Positions 21,619 through 32,122 of a stretch of 64,000 bases of DNA are shown here, piece after piece. The DNA lies in assembly GCA_963281155.1 (NCBI GenBank), contig CAUJLY010000004.1, positions 2,604,001 through 2,668,000 of the forward strand, read 5' to 3'. The position numbers were made by a program, and so were the translations under genes. The notes under the pieces are model-generated. The model made no database searches. It saw only the letters and a list, made by a program, of their open reading frames with translations, and was not told the origin of the DNA. Every line of letters starts with the position of its first letter. Position 1 is the stretch's first letter. Source of the DNA: Rhabditophanes sp. KR3021. Lineage: Eukaryota; Nematoda; Chromadorea; Rhabditida; Alloionematidae.

Positions 21619-23577
21619 ATGGTTTCTCTTAACTTTATTAGTGAAAGTTTAATTGCAAAATATTCCTCAACACCATTTGCTGCTAAATTTGTTAAGTTTG
21701 ACCATGTAAGATATTACGTTGAAAATGCAAAGGAATCTTCAGAACTATTGTGGACTAGATATGGATTTAGTTTAATTGGTGTTGCCTACGGAGGTTTTGA
21801 GGAAAATGAATTTGCTACTGTTTCGTATGCTGTTTGTCAAAACAAACTACTTGGTATGAACAAATGTTGTAATTCAAAGAATTCGTCAATTCCAACAATC
21901 CTATAACTCAAACTGACAAAACAATTCCAATGGATTCCATAGTCGTTGCTAACAGCGCTTTTAATATCAATGTCAAAATCAACGAACGACAAACACAATG
22001 TTCTAATAAGGAAGAATGTGAAATCCTTAACTATATTATTGGATCAACTGCTCAATCTATTGCTTTCAGTACCAAAGACATCGTTCAAACTACCAAAAAT
22101 TTAATGAAAGAGGTGTTGAATTTGTTAAGGTCCCAGGCACTTATTATGAAAAAAGAACAATTGAATACAATGCAAAGTTGATTAGTTTGCAAATTGGATT
22201 AAAACAATTGAAAGAGTTGAATATTTTGGTTTGTTTTGACAATCACGATGGTTTTGGTCGCGATAATTTCAATCACTTTATGAATCTACTTAAACCAGAT
22301 TGTGAAGTTGTTGCCAAGGCTGCTGTTGGTGTTGAGTCAATTTGTGTTGCTGACAAGAATAGTGTTGATCGTAAGGTTCATTGTTTCGAATCTTTTATTT
22401 GGGAAAACTTGAGAAAGGAAGATTTGTGCGTTATTAAAGATGATAATAAAAATATCACAAACATTGAAAACAAAACAGGAAGACTTATGGTGGCTGTCAA
22501 TTGGACAAGAAATGAGGGATGGGCAGCTCCCGCAATCAAACCTTGCAAAGATCCTCAAATTAATCCAACGGTCCTTGGCTTACACCAATCTTTGACTGAC
22601 GGATTCAAGGTCTATCGAGGAGCCGACAACAAAATTCGTCTATTTAGACCAAGTTTGAGTATCAAGAGATTTAATCTTCTAGCCAGGAAGGCTTCTTTCC
22701 CAGTAAGTTATAATTCGTGGTTTATTTTAAAAAACATTTGTAGACTTTCAATAACGGACAATTTTTGAAAATTTTGGGTGAATTGATTAAACTCGATTTT
22801 CACCTTTTACCAGAATTTGGAGAAAAAGCTCTATATGTAAAGATTAATATTGTTGAGACAGAAGCACGTCTTGATGATTCGAAAATAAATGCTGTCGAAT
22901 TTTCCATTGTCACGATCCCTTCCGAAAAAATCACCAAATACAATTTAAAATGTGCAAATTTGTTAGTTGATCAAGGAATACATAAACGAATTACCGATAT
23001 TGCTTCAGCTCAAATTAAACATGCACCGAGTGCAGTAGGATCTTTCCTTAAAAAACACGCCAACAGTCACAATTGTTCTGAACTTCTTTGGCTAAACGGA
23101 GATAACAACACTATCTCTCAAACGTCAGCCCTGCATTTCTTCGTCTTCATGCGAAACGAAGCCGGAATAGATGAACTGATAACGGCACCTATGAACGACC
23201 AGGGTGTAAGTAACGGAACTACCAGACAAAGTATATTGGAGTTGGCGTGTAATTATCCTTATGTCAAAGTATCTGGAAGAACTATTACTTTCACGAATTA
23301 ATCCGAGCCATCGAGGAAGAAAGAGTAAGTGACATTGTTAGGTAAAATTAAATGATATAATCTAATTTAGGTTTATCAAATGTTCGGATCTGGTACATTA
23401 AAAACTATTACTCCGATCGAAACATTGGTTTGTTTGAAAGATGGTAAAGAAGAAAGTGTTCATTACACTGTTCGTTCAAAGGATGCAGATGTTGATATTA
23501 TGAATAAGTTGTTTAATCAGATAACTGAAATACAATTTGGGCAGCAAACTTACTCTGATTGGATTTTGAATTTGTAA
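21619..23577 (+). CDS. HPPD-like / branched-chain aminotransferase fusion, frame-broken
   Basis: Pieces 21619..21853, 21880..22702, 22744..23324 and 23371..23577. The first about 200 aa resemble 4-hydroxyphenylpyruvate dioxygenase: KFVKFDHVRYYVENAKESSE, SIVVANSAFNINVKINE, IGSTAQSIAFSTKDI, ERGVEFVKVPGTYYEK and LKELNILVCFD. The block with the first iron His (IDHCVGNQ) is missing, QHIA reads QSIA, and the segment with the Glu ligand is deleted. The same frame runs into a branched-chain aminotransferase: DNKIRLFRPSLSIKRFN, ELLWLNGDNNTIS, REMFGSGT-like YQMFGSGTLKTITPIETLV and TEIQFGQQTYSDWIL. The PLP lysine position is kept (SAQIKHAP), but the usual GGNY after it is not. Reading through needs a 26-nt intron (21854-21879), a -1 shift at 22097-22103 and a -1 shift near 23297. 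It may be a pseudogene, an assembly with indels, or a genuine degenerate fusion. Confidence 0.68.
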
Positions 23578-23950
23578 AATCATAAATACATACTCTTAAC
23601 CATAAATAAATAAATATTCGTACACACAAATAAATGAATAAATATTCGGGCACGCAAATAAGTGCCAATATTATTCACTACACACATTTAATTAAAGTTA
23701 GACTCAATTTAAAGTCAATCTCGAGTATAGATATTTATGTTGTTATTGTATGTGCTAGTGCAGGAGACAGGTCATGGTCGTAGCTATGCAGTTGGTCTAA
23801 CTATCTAAAGTCCCTCTCATTGTTAATCTTATCACGATACTCTGTTGATAGACGTCCACGTATGTAGAATCGACACAACAACTCGTGGTTTCAAACAAAC
23901 ACAATTTATTATTATTAAATTTATATAGTAATTCATAATCTTAATTAAAA
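23578..23950. other. Spacer with short AT-rich repeat
   Basis: Non-coding. At 23610-23670 a unit like AATAAATAAATATTCG occurs about two to three times with small changes. No gene seen. Confidence 0.4.
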
Positions 23951-24934
23951 ATGGGCGAAGGATGTTGTGATCACGTATGTTTAAATCGATATTTTAAGTT
24001 TAAATTACTTTTTGTAGGGTTCAGACCAACACAGTCATGGAACACCCCAAATGGGGAAAGACGAAGAAGCAATTGCCAAGCTTATTCGTTTTGATACGCC
24101 AAATAAAACTGCTATGTTTAATCAAAATGAGGTTCAGTATTTTGTGGGAGAAAAGGCCGTTACAACTTTGATCAATTCCAAGTATGGTCCAAATTCAAAG
24201 ACTCCTCTTTTTATGACCAGAGAAGATGTTGCTGCCTATATGCAAATGTTCCTAGAAAAAGGTCTTTTCTTTAGAAGTGTGAAAACTGTTTTAAAGAAGA
24301 AAGAAAAAAAAGGGACGAAGGTGGAAGAGACTGACGCAAAAACTGAAACTGAAAAGACCAAAAAGAAGGTCAAACTTTCAGTTCATCATGTGCAAACATT
24401 CATCGACAACAAAGATACTTATGTATGGAACTATAATCCTACACCTTTGTACAAAAAAATTATCGGAGTCGGATTACGTTAGTTTATGATTTCACTTCGA
24501 TTAATGGTTTCTTGTTTATAGTGGTCGGAACTATTGTTGTTTGCTTGATGCCTTTGTGGCCTGAATGGATGAGAACTTTAATTTACTACTTGGCTATGGT
24601 TGCTATTGGATTTATCGGAACTTTGATGGGATTAGCTGTGTTGAGATCAATCTTGTTCTTGGTGATCTTCGTTGTTACATTCGGAAAACACAGATTCTGG
24701 TTCTTGCCAAATTTAACAGAGGACTGTGGATTCTTTGAATCGTTCAAGCCAATTTATACATATGAATACCGTGGAAATGAAGAAGCACCCAAAGCAGTCA
24801 AAAAAGTAAAAGCTAAGGATAGTGATGCCGAAGAATCCGAAAAAGAAGATGGGAGTGTGTCTGATGTCAGTGAAAGCGAAAAACTCATCAAGAAAGGTGA
24901 GGAAGAATTTGTGATGGTTGAAGATAAACAATAA
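23951..24934 (+). CDS. SEC62: Translocation protein Sec62
   Basis: Exons 23951..23974, 24018..24477 and 24522..24934 give 298 aa. Sec62 is an ER membrane subunit that works with Sec61/Sec63 in post-translational import of short secretory proteins. The cytosolic N-terminus has IAKLIRFDTPNKTAMFNQNE, VQYFVGEKAV and MTREDVAAYMQMFLEKGLFF. A basic KKKEKKGTK stretch and YVWNYNPTPLYKK precede two close membrane helices (VVGTIVVCLMPLWP and YYLAMVAIGFIGTLMGLAVL). FGKHRFWFLPNLTEDCGF is the conserved post-TM block. The C-terminal tail is acidic/basic mixed and ends FVMVEDKQ. The first exon is only 24 nt; its ATG follows AATTAAAA. Confidence 0.95.
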
Positions 24935-25157
24935 ATATACTCATTAATCTATTATATGGTACATATGCGTTATTGCAAGTTATAATTTTATTTCCAATTA
25001 TAAAAGTTTTGTTATAAATTTTGGATTTCCAATTATATAGCTTTTAAATCTTCAATGGATTTTAATTTTAATATTTCTTATAAGTTTAACTATTTGTATT
25101 CGTATTTAGAATAAACAAGTTAAATAACCTATTAAAATGCTTTTATCACACGTAAAA

Positions 25158-25795
25158 TTAAATTGCTGCATACAAATTATGTTCCGTCAAAAATAAATCA
25201 AATTCCTTTATTTTTTCTTGACTCCGAAAGTAATTAAACTTCAAAAATAGAGACGCTGATGAAGCTTCATGTGTCAAAGAAGCTCTGTATGTACTACAAA
25301 TCATTTTAAGCAAAGAAAAGCTTGATGGAATACTATTAGGCATTTTAATTAAATCAAAAGAATGGGGCTGTAAAACTTCATCAATATCCCAGTAGGACTT
25401 TCTTCCTAATTCAAAATCTAGATTATCTAAGTCAATAAATTCATAACTTGTTAGCTCTTTCAAAGCTTTCATGTTATCGAATGACATCGATGTAGGGGAT
25501 ATAACAATTTGTACTTATCTTCTAATTCCTCGTACATCAGAACCTTCTATGACTAGTTTTTACAATAACTTCTTCATCGTCTGATATTTTAATAATTGTA
25601 GGCTTTTCTTTGAAACCATTTGGCAAAGTTTGTACTGCTAAGTAGTTTTTTAATTGAATGTAACTTACCAATTCCATCTTGAGTTGTATTGTTTCCACTA
25701 CCATCTTCTACTGAGGTTGATTCTTGCGTATTTTCTTTTCTAACATTCTTGAACAAAAGATACAAAGTATTTCCATCCCTGTATATAGCATAATT
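25158..25795 (-). CDS. Unrecognised small protein, minus strand
   Basis: Probable exons on the minus strand: about 25795..25669 (5' limit uncertain), 25637..25554 and 25513..25158, with short introns of 31 and 40 nt. The last exon contains SYEFIDLDNLDFELGRKSYW and FSLLKMICSTYRASLTHEAS; the first contains GNYAIYRDGNTLYLLFKNVR. No family recognised. No convincing ATG for the first exon was found, so the 5' end may be missing. The donor GTCATA of the second intron is weak. Moderate evidence that it is coding comes from the continuity of phase across both introns. Confidence 0.4.
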
Positions 25796-26218
25796 TCCTT
25801 TTTACATCACATAATTTCTTTTTTGCATCACATAATAATTTGAATGTTGCATCATGATATAAATTTGTTTTTTACTCTCTTTAAAATTACTTATTTGCAC
25901 TGAACTTTAAATGTTTTATAGATTCAAGCACACACCATCTAAAGTATTATTTCTGTTAATTTCAAAATCACTTCAAAGAAACGTCAAAAAGAGTACAAAC
26001 GTACTGGGAAAGTCCGAAATATTAATCGCAGCTACTCTGACAAAAATGAATAACTTCTATAAAAAGCTATTAATGTAAAGCAATATAAAAAACTCACGTT
26101 TAAGCGTGATTAGTTGAATAATTTATGGAAATCCTTGGGCGTCATTGCCAATTTGATTAAATATATAAAGCATTTGAAATTTGATTGAGAATGTCACTTC
26201 ACCGCTGTGTCTTTTAAT
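25796..26218. other. Intergenic spacer
   Basis: About 420 bp of AT-rich DNA between divergently transcribed genes. At 25795-25850 an ATCACATAAT-type unit occurs three times (CATCACATAATTTC, CATCACATAATAAT and similar). Nothing else seen. Confidence 0.35.
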
Positions 26219-28424
26219 ATGATTCCTATTAGGTATATTATTCTATTACTGTCAACTATAATTTTTAGTTGTATTGTTTCCAATACATTGACACTGAACT
26301 TCGCTATGGTTTGCATGGACAATGATAATAGTACTGAAAAATTACCGTATGATGACAAAGATATGAATTATTTCTTTTCAATTGTGGCGATCGGAAATAT
26401 AGCTGGAGCCATTCCTTGCGAATTCATGATAACTCATCTTGGAACAAAAAATGCGGTTTCGATTTACTTGATGATTTCGATAGTTTCAACTTTTTTGCTA
26501 CCTTATGCTTTACAAACATCTTACTGGTACGGAATGACACTTAGATTTTTCCAAGGATTTTCCTGGGCAATTACGCTGATTGCTAGTGGAACAACGACAT
26601 ATTCTTGGAGTACACTCAGTGCCGGGGGTGTATACATGACTTCTCTTTCGTTACATGGGCAAATAGCACCACTCTTCACTAGCTTGGTCTCTGGCCAACT
26701 TTGTGCACATGGGTTCGGATCATGGAGTATTTTCTACTTTCACGCAATTGTTTCTATTTGTTGCTTATGCATTTATTATACCATTCATAGTGATGAGCCA
26801 GAAAATAATAGATTTATTCCTCATGGGTCAGCTGAGATCTACCAAATCAAAGAAGGGAAAGACGATAACAACTCAAAAGACAAGAATCTCCACTTGGAAC
26901 CAGTCCCGTATGCTAAAGCTTTATTCAATCCTACCTTATTGCTAGGAAATGCGTCATATCTTGTCTTTTTCTTCGGATTCCATCTATGGCTTCAGTATGC
27001 GGGAATTTAGTAAATTTATAATTAACACTACAACTATTTAATGTCTATTACTTTTTCAGCTTTAATCAAAAGTTAAATTTCGATGTCGGTACTACTGGCA
27101 TAGTCGTTGGGTTGCCTTACATCGTAGCGATAGTATGCAAGTTCTTTGCAGGCTATATGTCGGATCGGGGCTGCAATTGTTTGTCACCAGTTCTCAAGCT
27201 CAAATTTCTCCATGGATCAACACAGCTCACAGTAGGAGTTTCGTTCATTGTAATGGGAATGTTTGCTACTCAATTTCCAGTTTTAGATATTATTTGTTTT
27301 ACCATTCAAGTTTCTGCTGGCGCCATGGTTTCGGGATCCATATTCAAGATTTGTCAACTAGTTTCTAGGCAACATTTCCACTTTATTATGGCTATTTGTT
27401 CAATTGCAAATAGTGTAGCTTTAATTATTGTTCCTACACTGGCTAGATTTATCATGCCAGAATATGAACTTATGGGAGTAAGTTTGAATTCCATTAGTTT
27501 GAATTTTTGAATTCACTATATTTCTTTACATTTTTTGATTTTTTTAACTTACTTGAATTATTTCAGTGGAAAATCTTTTTTTTCGGAATCGGAGGCATAA
27601 CAGTAGTAAGTATTAAAAATTTAATTAAAAGAATGAAGAAACACACAAAAAAAGTCAAAATACAAAAAATCATTAAGCGAGATATTCTAAATAGTTTTCT
27701 TGTATTTTGACATCAACTTAATTCCTTCACAAATATCACTATCATCTATTTCTCCGCACTCTCCATCCACACTGCTTTCCCCTTCATCAGATTCAGAAAG
27801 GTCTCCTTAATACCATAAACATAGTTCTTAATTCGGCCTCGCAGACTTGACACTTTATAAACAGTTTTTGACCATGCCAAAAAAGAACCTTCCAGATTTC
27901 TCTGGAGTAGTCTCTGGTGTCGATTTCTTCAAAGTTTCTCCCACCTGGCCCAGAGTGTTTTCCATAAAGACCGGTACGACGTGAGTGTTGGATATAATCT
28001 GTTGATGACGTCCATTCCAAGTTAATAGCACGATTATCATGTATGTTTCCATTTCTGTGGTTTACTTGAGAACCATCAGATCTTATTCATAGACATAGCC
28101 ACATATAATAGCTTTGGGTGTAATAGATTTGATCTTTTTATACATTCAGGAAGTTTAAGTCGAGCATGAACTTGGTTGATATCTTTTGGTATTGAAGTTC
28201 GTTAATGAGTTTTATTTATTTAGCCCAAAATAATTGACTTTGGGGGAGGATATATCTAGTTCTATTTTCACCTTTAATCTTTTTAAATAATATACAAACA
28301 TTTTTAGGTTGTAAATATCATATTTATATTCATAATGAAGACTGAAGCGGCTCCGTGGACTAAAACCGAAAATAGAATCAAAGCGGAAAGAAACCAAAGT
28401 AGAAAGGTCCGTCCTTTACTATGA
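26219..28424 (+). CDS. Major facilitator transporter, SLC17-like
   Basis: Exons 26219..27009, 27060..27477, 27567..27605 and 28308..28424 give 454 aa. A first helix (YIILLLSTIIFSCIVSNTLT, followed by NFAMVCM) and an extracellular loop with DNDNSTEK are typical of SLC17 phosphate/vesicular anion carriers. GNIAGAIPCEFMITHLGTKN is the helix 2-3 loop (normally GGxLAxRxGgk). MTLRFFQGFSWA continues the N-terminal bundle. The C-terminal bundle begins at LFNPTLLLGNASYLVFFFGF. The last helix (FFFGIGGITVVVNIIFIFIM) is split over a 702-nt intron and ends in a short hydrophilic tail. Substrate not inferable. The first ATG upstream (26191) opens a frame that stops at once, so 26219 was chosen. Confidence 0.85.
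27770..28170 (-). mobile_element. HNH-nuclease remnant in last intron of the SLC17-like gene
   Basis: Antisense to the host. The minus strand reads SQVNHRNGNIHDNRAINLEW and continues TSSTDYIQHSRRTGLYGKHSG, matching the HNH_3-type homing nuclease signature (VNHxxGxxxDNRxxNLEWxTxxxNxxHxxxTGL) nearly residue for residue. The open stretch runs to a stop at 27793. The part upstream of the HNH core is broken by stops and frame changes. Without it the host exons 27605 and 28308 join in phase. HNH domains of this class are known from phage, large DNA viruses and selfish introns, so an origin by transfer is possible but not shown. Confidence 0.75.
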
Positions 28425-29057
28425 TTAAAGTGCTTAGTCCGATTTTTTTTGTAAATGTTTTGTATTGTTTTTGTGCTGTTTTGTATAATAAGTAGATTTC
28501 TTTGTTTCATGTTAAATAAAGAATTATTGAGGATAAATCAAAAATTATTAAATTCAATTTAGTTTATTATTTGATCAATTTAAATAAATGACGGCCAAGG
28601 CGGGTGAAAGTATTAGATTATTTTACTTTAATTTCACTTGATTTAATTTATGTATCATTGAAATGTGTAGTCCGAAGTTTGTAACAATGTAATCTAGTAA
28701 TTTGATCTAAAATCACATATAAATGCGTATGTAAATTTGTATAGGCTCGTAGGAATGTGTTAAATGAAGGAGGGTTCAGAGGCCCACGACATATACATGC
28801 CAAAATTCCACCTCAGTTCCTTTTTCGTCAGTTTGCGCACCTTCTCTAGAGTCATCACAATTATATTATTCATGATGCGTCTATCATCAGCAACTACGAC
28901 GACATCATCTTCACCTACCGTCAATTGTTACACGACATGTCAACAGTTTGCTGGCACTAACTATGGTAGTATTCACTTTGGGAAGAAAAATGCCCATAAA
29001 GATAAGAATCAAAAAATGTGTAGTACGTTGATGTCAACGTCGTCGCACCCTTCTGGA
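28425..29057. other. Spacer before galactosyltransferase
   Basis: About 630 bp. An open plus-strand frame from 28764 runs into the galactosyltransferase start but has no protein-like composition before 29058. Treated as 5' flank. Confidence 0.35.
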
Positions 29058-31401
29058 ATGACCTGGGCAAAAAAGCTATACAGCTTTACAAGCAATATTA
29101 CCCTAAATCTACTGCTATTACAGTTTTTGTGGATTTTACCTTATTTGATGGTAAGTGTTGCTTTTTTAACGTGAAAATACTATTTTAATGTCTAGGTAAC
29201 AAACTATTTGGAACGATCGTTATTACCATTCAGATTTCTATGTTACACAGAGCCAAATTTATTATCAGTGGAAAAGCCATATCGTGGAGATTTTAATCAG
29301 TGTGTAAATCAGTTTTTCCCAAACCGACAATCCGAACCTACCGATTGTCAATTAAACACTTTTTTGGTACCCCTAATAAAACCTAATATATCAAAAAGTA
29401 TTGAGAATGTTATAGTTGTTAGAAGTGCTCCGGCTTCCCGTGAGTGTCTCTATTGTCTTCATTTATTAACACTTATTTTTAGGTAAGTAAAAAATCAATC
29501 AAGAAGCAATCAAAAATTTATTGGAAAACGGATAAAATTAGGTCAAACATTATTTAGATGATGTGTTTTTTGAGATAAGTGAGATGTTTAGAAACATCAC
29601 CTGGTTGGTTTGTCCAGAGGCATCGATGCTTGTAAGAATATCCTGGAGATCATGTACAACAGCATATTCATAGGCGAGTGCTTCGTTGCTAGATAAGTTG
29701 TCAAGATAGAAAGCTACCAGTTTTCTTTTACCATGCAAAACGTCCAAAATCTTTGTTTTCTTTGCATTCAAGGGTATGAATCTTGAGAAACGATGTTGAG
29801 CTACTGCTCTGTGCATATTAAATCTCGTTTTCAAAACATCGGAGGCACCGCAATAGAAGATGGCTTCCATAAATTGTTTGAAAGTTAACAATTTAACGTC
29901 AATCCCCTTTGGAAGGTCTAGCAAGACATAGAATGACTGCTTCCTTTAGACTTTCCTTAATCTTGTCCAACTATTGGCTTAGCATTTTCTTTGAGAAACA
30001 AAAGATTCATCCACTCGGTTAGTTTGCCATCAACTAAGTATCTAAAGTCCTCATTCTGCTTGTACTTCACTATCATATCAAACGACTAGCAGTCTCACAC
30101 TTAGACTCTTTTCCAGGGGCTTTTTAAAAAGAAAATTGGTAAGAATATATCTGTCCATAAATGCCTTGCTATATTTAGCGAGATCAAGTCCGTACAACTC
30201 AATCTTATCTTTAAAGTAGTTGTGGCATAATATTGACAAATCATCGTTGTGAGGTTTAGTCATGTCAGCTTTGTTTTTCTCCAACAAAGCCTTAAAATGG
30301 CCAATTACCAAATCTAGTTGTACCTCGTCTTTTTCCCTCTCAAGTTCATTCGTGGATACCTTTGCAAAAGACTGGCTTACTTGTTCGACAACTGCTGGTT
30401 TTATTGCATCCCATCTTTTCTGAGGGAAACTCTTGCTTGAATCACTCGTGTCTGGAACACTCTTTTCTTTGGTATATCAGAACTTTTGACCTCCACTAAT
30501 TTGTGTTTTGACATGTCGTTAAAGTTGATAATTGAGTTGAGGTAATTTAAAATGAACAAGCAATTTGCTCTAAAAAACACTTTTCAATATCTCTTTAAAA
30601 CACAACATGCATTATATTCATAACATTTATTAATTATTAATTCCCCCGAGCAGGTGATTACAGAGATTACATTCGAGATACTTGGAAAAAGACGTCTGAA
30701 CCTGAAATACCAGTAGTTTTTGTTTGTGGAAAAGGAAATTACGATTTGAAGAATGAGGAAAGCGTATATCAAGATATATTACAACTTGATTTCATTGATT
30801 CATACAAAAACTTGACTTTGAAAATGATGGGAATTTACGATTATTTCATTAAAAACAGCCAAGTTGAGGAAATTATTGTGATAAATGATGATACGATTGT
30901 CAATGCTACTTCTTTAAAAGAGGTAATTAATTAAATAATCAAACAAAAGCATTTATTTATTTATAGCTGACGCGGAAAAAATATACCAAACCAACAATGA
31001 TTGGGAAGGTATCACGAGGATATCCACGTCTATTTTTCAAATGGCTTCCGTGGTATGTGTCATCGGAAACATACAAACATAAATGTTATCCACCCTTTAT
31101 TCAAGTAAGCAATACAGTTGAAAGCATTTATTTATTTATCTAATTTATTTAGGGCTCATCTTTTATTATTAATAGACCAGCAGCTCAGCTAATTCATGAC
31201 AATATTTGTCGTTTCCCTTTTGTGCATTTAGATGATGTTTTCATGGGTATTATAACAAATTGTCTCGAAATCAAAAACCAGCATGAGGAAGGATTCGATC
31301 ACCACTGGTTAACTGAATTCGTTGTCTTTCACTATCAATATTCGCGATACACGGCAAACCAGATGAGGAGTTTTTGGAAACAAATACAAAATAAATTGTA
31401 A
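29058..31401 (+). CDS. Beta-1,3-galactosyltransferase-family glycosyltransferase (GT31)
   Basis: Exons 29058..29150, 29196..29439, 30654..30922, 30967..31104 and 31153..31401 give 330 aa with consistent phases. It is a type II Golgi enzyme: a short N-tail (MTWAKKLYSF) and one anchor helix (ITLNLLLLQFLWILPYLM). GT31 motifs follow in order: VIVVRSAPASRDYRDYIRDT (family VRSxxxxRxxIRxTW), QDILQLDFIDSYKNLTLK, the DxD equivalent VINDDTIVN, YPPFIQGSSFIINR and FVHLDDVFMGI (family EDVyxG). The first Asp of DDD reads N (NDD). The RDY/RDYIRDTW join is produced only when the 1214-nt compound intron 29440-30653 is removed. Confidence 0.9.
29483..30653 (-). mobile_element. Introner-like element with LEM-3/ANKLE1-like GIY-YIG ORF
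   Basis: It fills the second part of galactosyltransferase intron 2. Coding strand is minus, antisense to the host. Reading from about 30520 down: basic N-terminal region, a helical domain with DLSILCHNYFKDKIELYGLD, then DFRYLVDGKLTEWMNLLFLK. Last is the nuclease: LLDLPKGIDVKLLTFKQFME, AIFYCGASDVLKTRF and TKILDVLHGKRKLVAFYLDN, then EALAYEYAVVHDLQDILTSI and SGQTNQVM. The order F..AIFYxG...R...H, I...L...G, EA..YE matches the ANKLE1/LEM-3 GIY-YIG fold. The GIY-YIG part is an intact 124-codon frame; the N-terminal part has breaks. It starts GTAAGT right after the acceptor of a 43-nt intron and ends GAGCAG, so it is itself a GT-AG unit. Confidence 0.75.
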
Positions 31402-31711
31402 TAACTTGCCAAATTACTTGTGTTTCAAGACACAATGAGGAACTGTGGATACAGACATTTATTTTTATCTTTCGGGTACATACTTTTGTTGACTTCTATT
31501 ATTCCATTTGAATTGTATACATTATTTCTATTTTAAACTTTCTCAGTTTATTTTCAATTTTATTCTTAAAGTTATTTTTATCTACAAATAAAACATTTCG
31601 ATTTACACACCTGGATAGTGAATCATATATAAATTACACATTGAAAGTTATTATCTCTTTATATTTTGGTGAATTGGTTATTTTTGTATCTTTCCGGAAG
31701 TTTATTGAGAA

Positions 31712-31855
31712 ATGAGGTCGTTAAATTTAAGAAATATTTTTGCTGCATTCTACTTTTTGTTTAATACATTCTTATGTCTTTTTATCAATGCGGAATCTTT
31801 GCCAATTCAACGTTTAGGAAACAACGTTGATCCAAAAATTGTTGTTTTTGAATAA
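31712..31855 (+). CDS. Possible small secreted peptide precursor (47 aa)
   Basis: A short plus-strand ORF in the spacer between galactosyltransferase and ALG2. MRSLNLRNIFAAFYFLFNTF followed by LCLFINAESLP looks like a signal peptide with a plausible cleavage after INA. About 20 residues remain (SLPIQRLGNN...DPKIVVFE). There is no dibasic processing site. It may be a secreted peptide or a chance ORF; nothing identifies a family. Confidence 0.3.
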   Translation: MRSLNLRNIFAAFYFLFNTFLCLFINAESLPIQRLGNNVDPKIVVFE

Positions 31856-32122
31856 CAATGTGGATATAAACAACTTGAAGACAATTAGAATATGGGAAAA
31901 TAATAAGTATTGTGGAAGTATGGTGAAAACATGGAGAAAATATGATAAAAATTAACAACTGCAGCTGCTTTCATAAAAAGAACTCTAACTATATTCAACT
32001 ATTTTTGACTAAATTTTTACATTTACTGATTGTTGTAACATTTTATTACAAGATATTGTGTGTATTATAAATAAATAGTTTTTAATTGTATTATTTAAGG
32101 TTGAAAGTGAATAATTATAATT
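31856..32122. other. Spacer
   Basis: AT-rich non-coding DNA up to the 3' end of ALG2. Confidence 0.35.

Noticed and set aside
28764..29057. Longer N-terminus for the galactosyltransferase
   Set aside because: The upstream in-frame stretch has low-complexity Ser/Thr and no domain; the ATG at 29058 gives a normal type II anchor.
29060..29275. Alternative frame with LGKKAIQLYKQYYPK and VFVDFTLFDG across the first galactosyltransferase intron
   Set aside because: It looks protein-like but ends at a stop soon after the intron and has no continuation; the glycosyltransferase frame is supported by its motifs.
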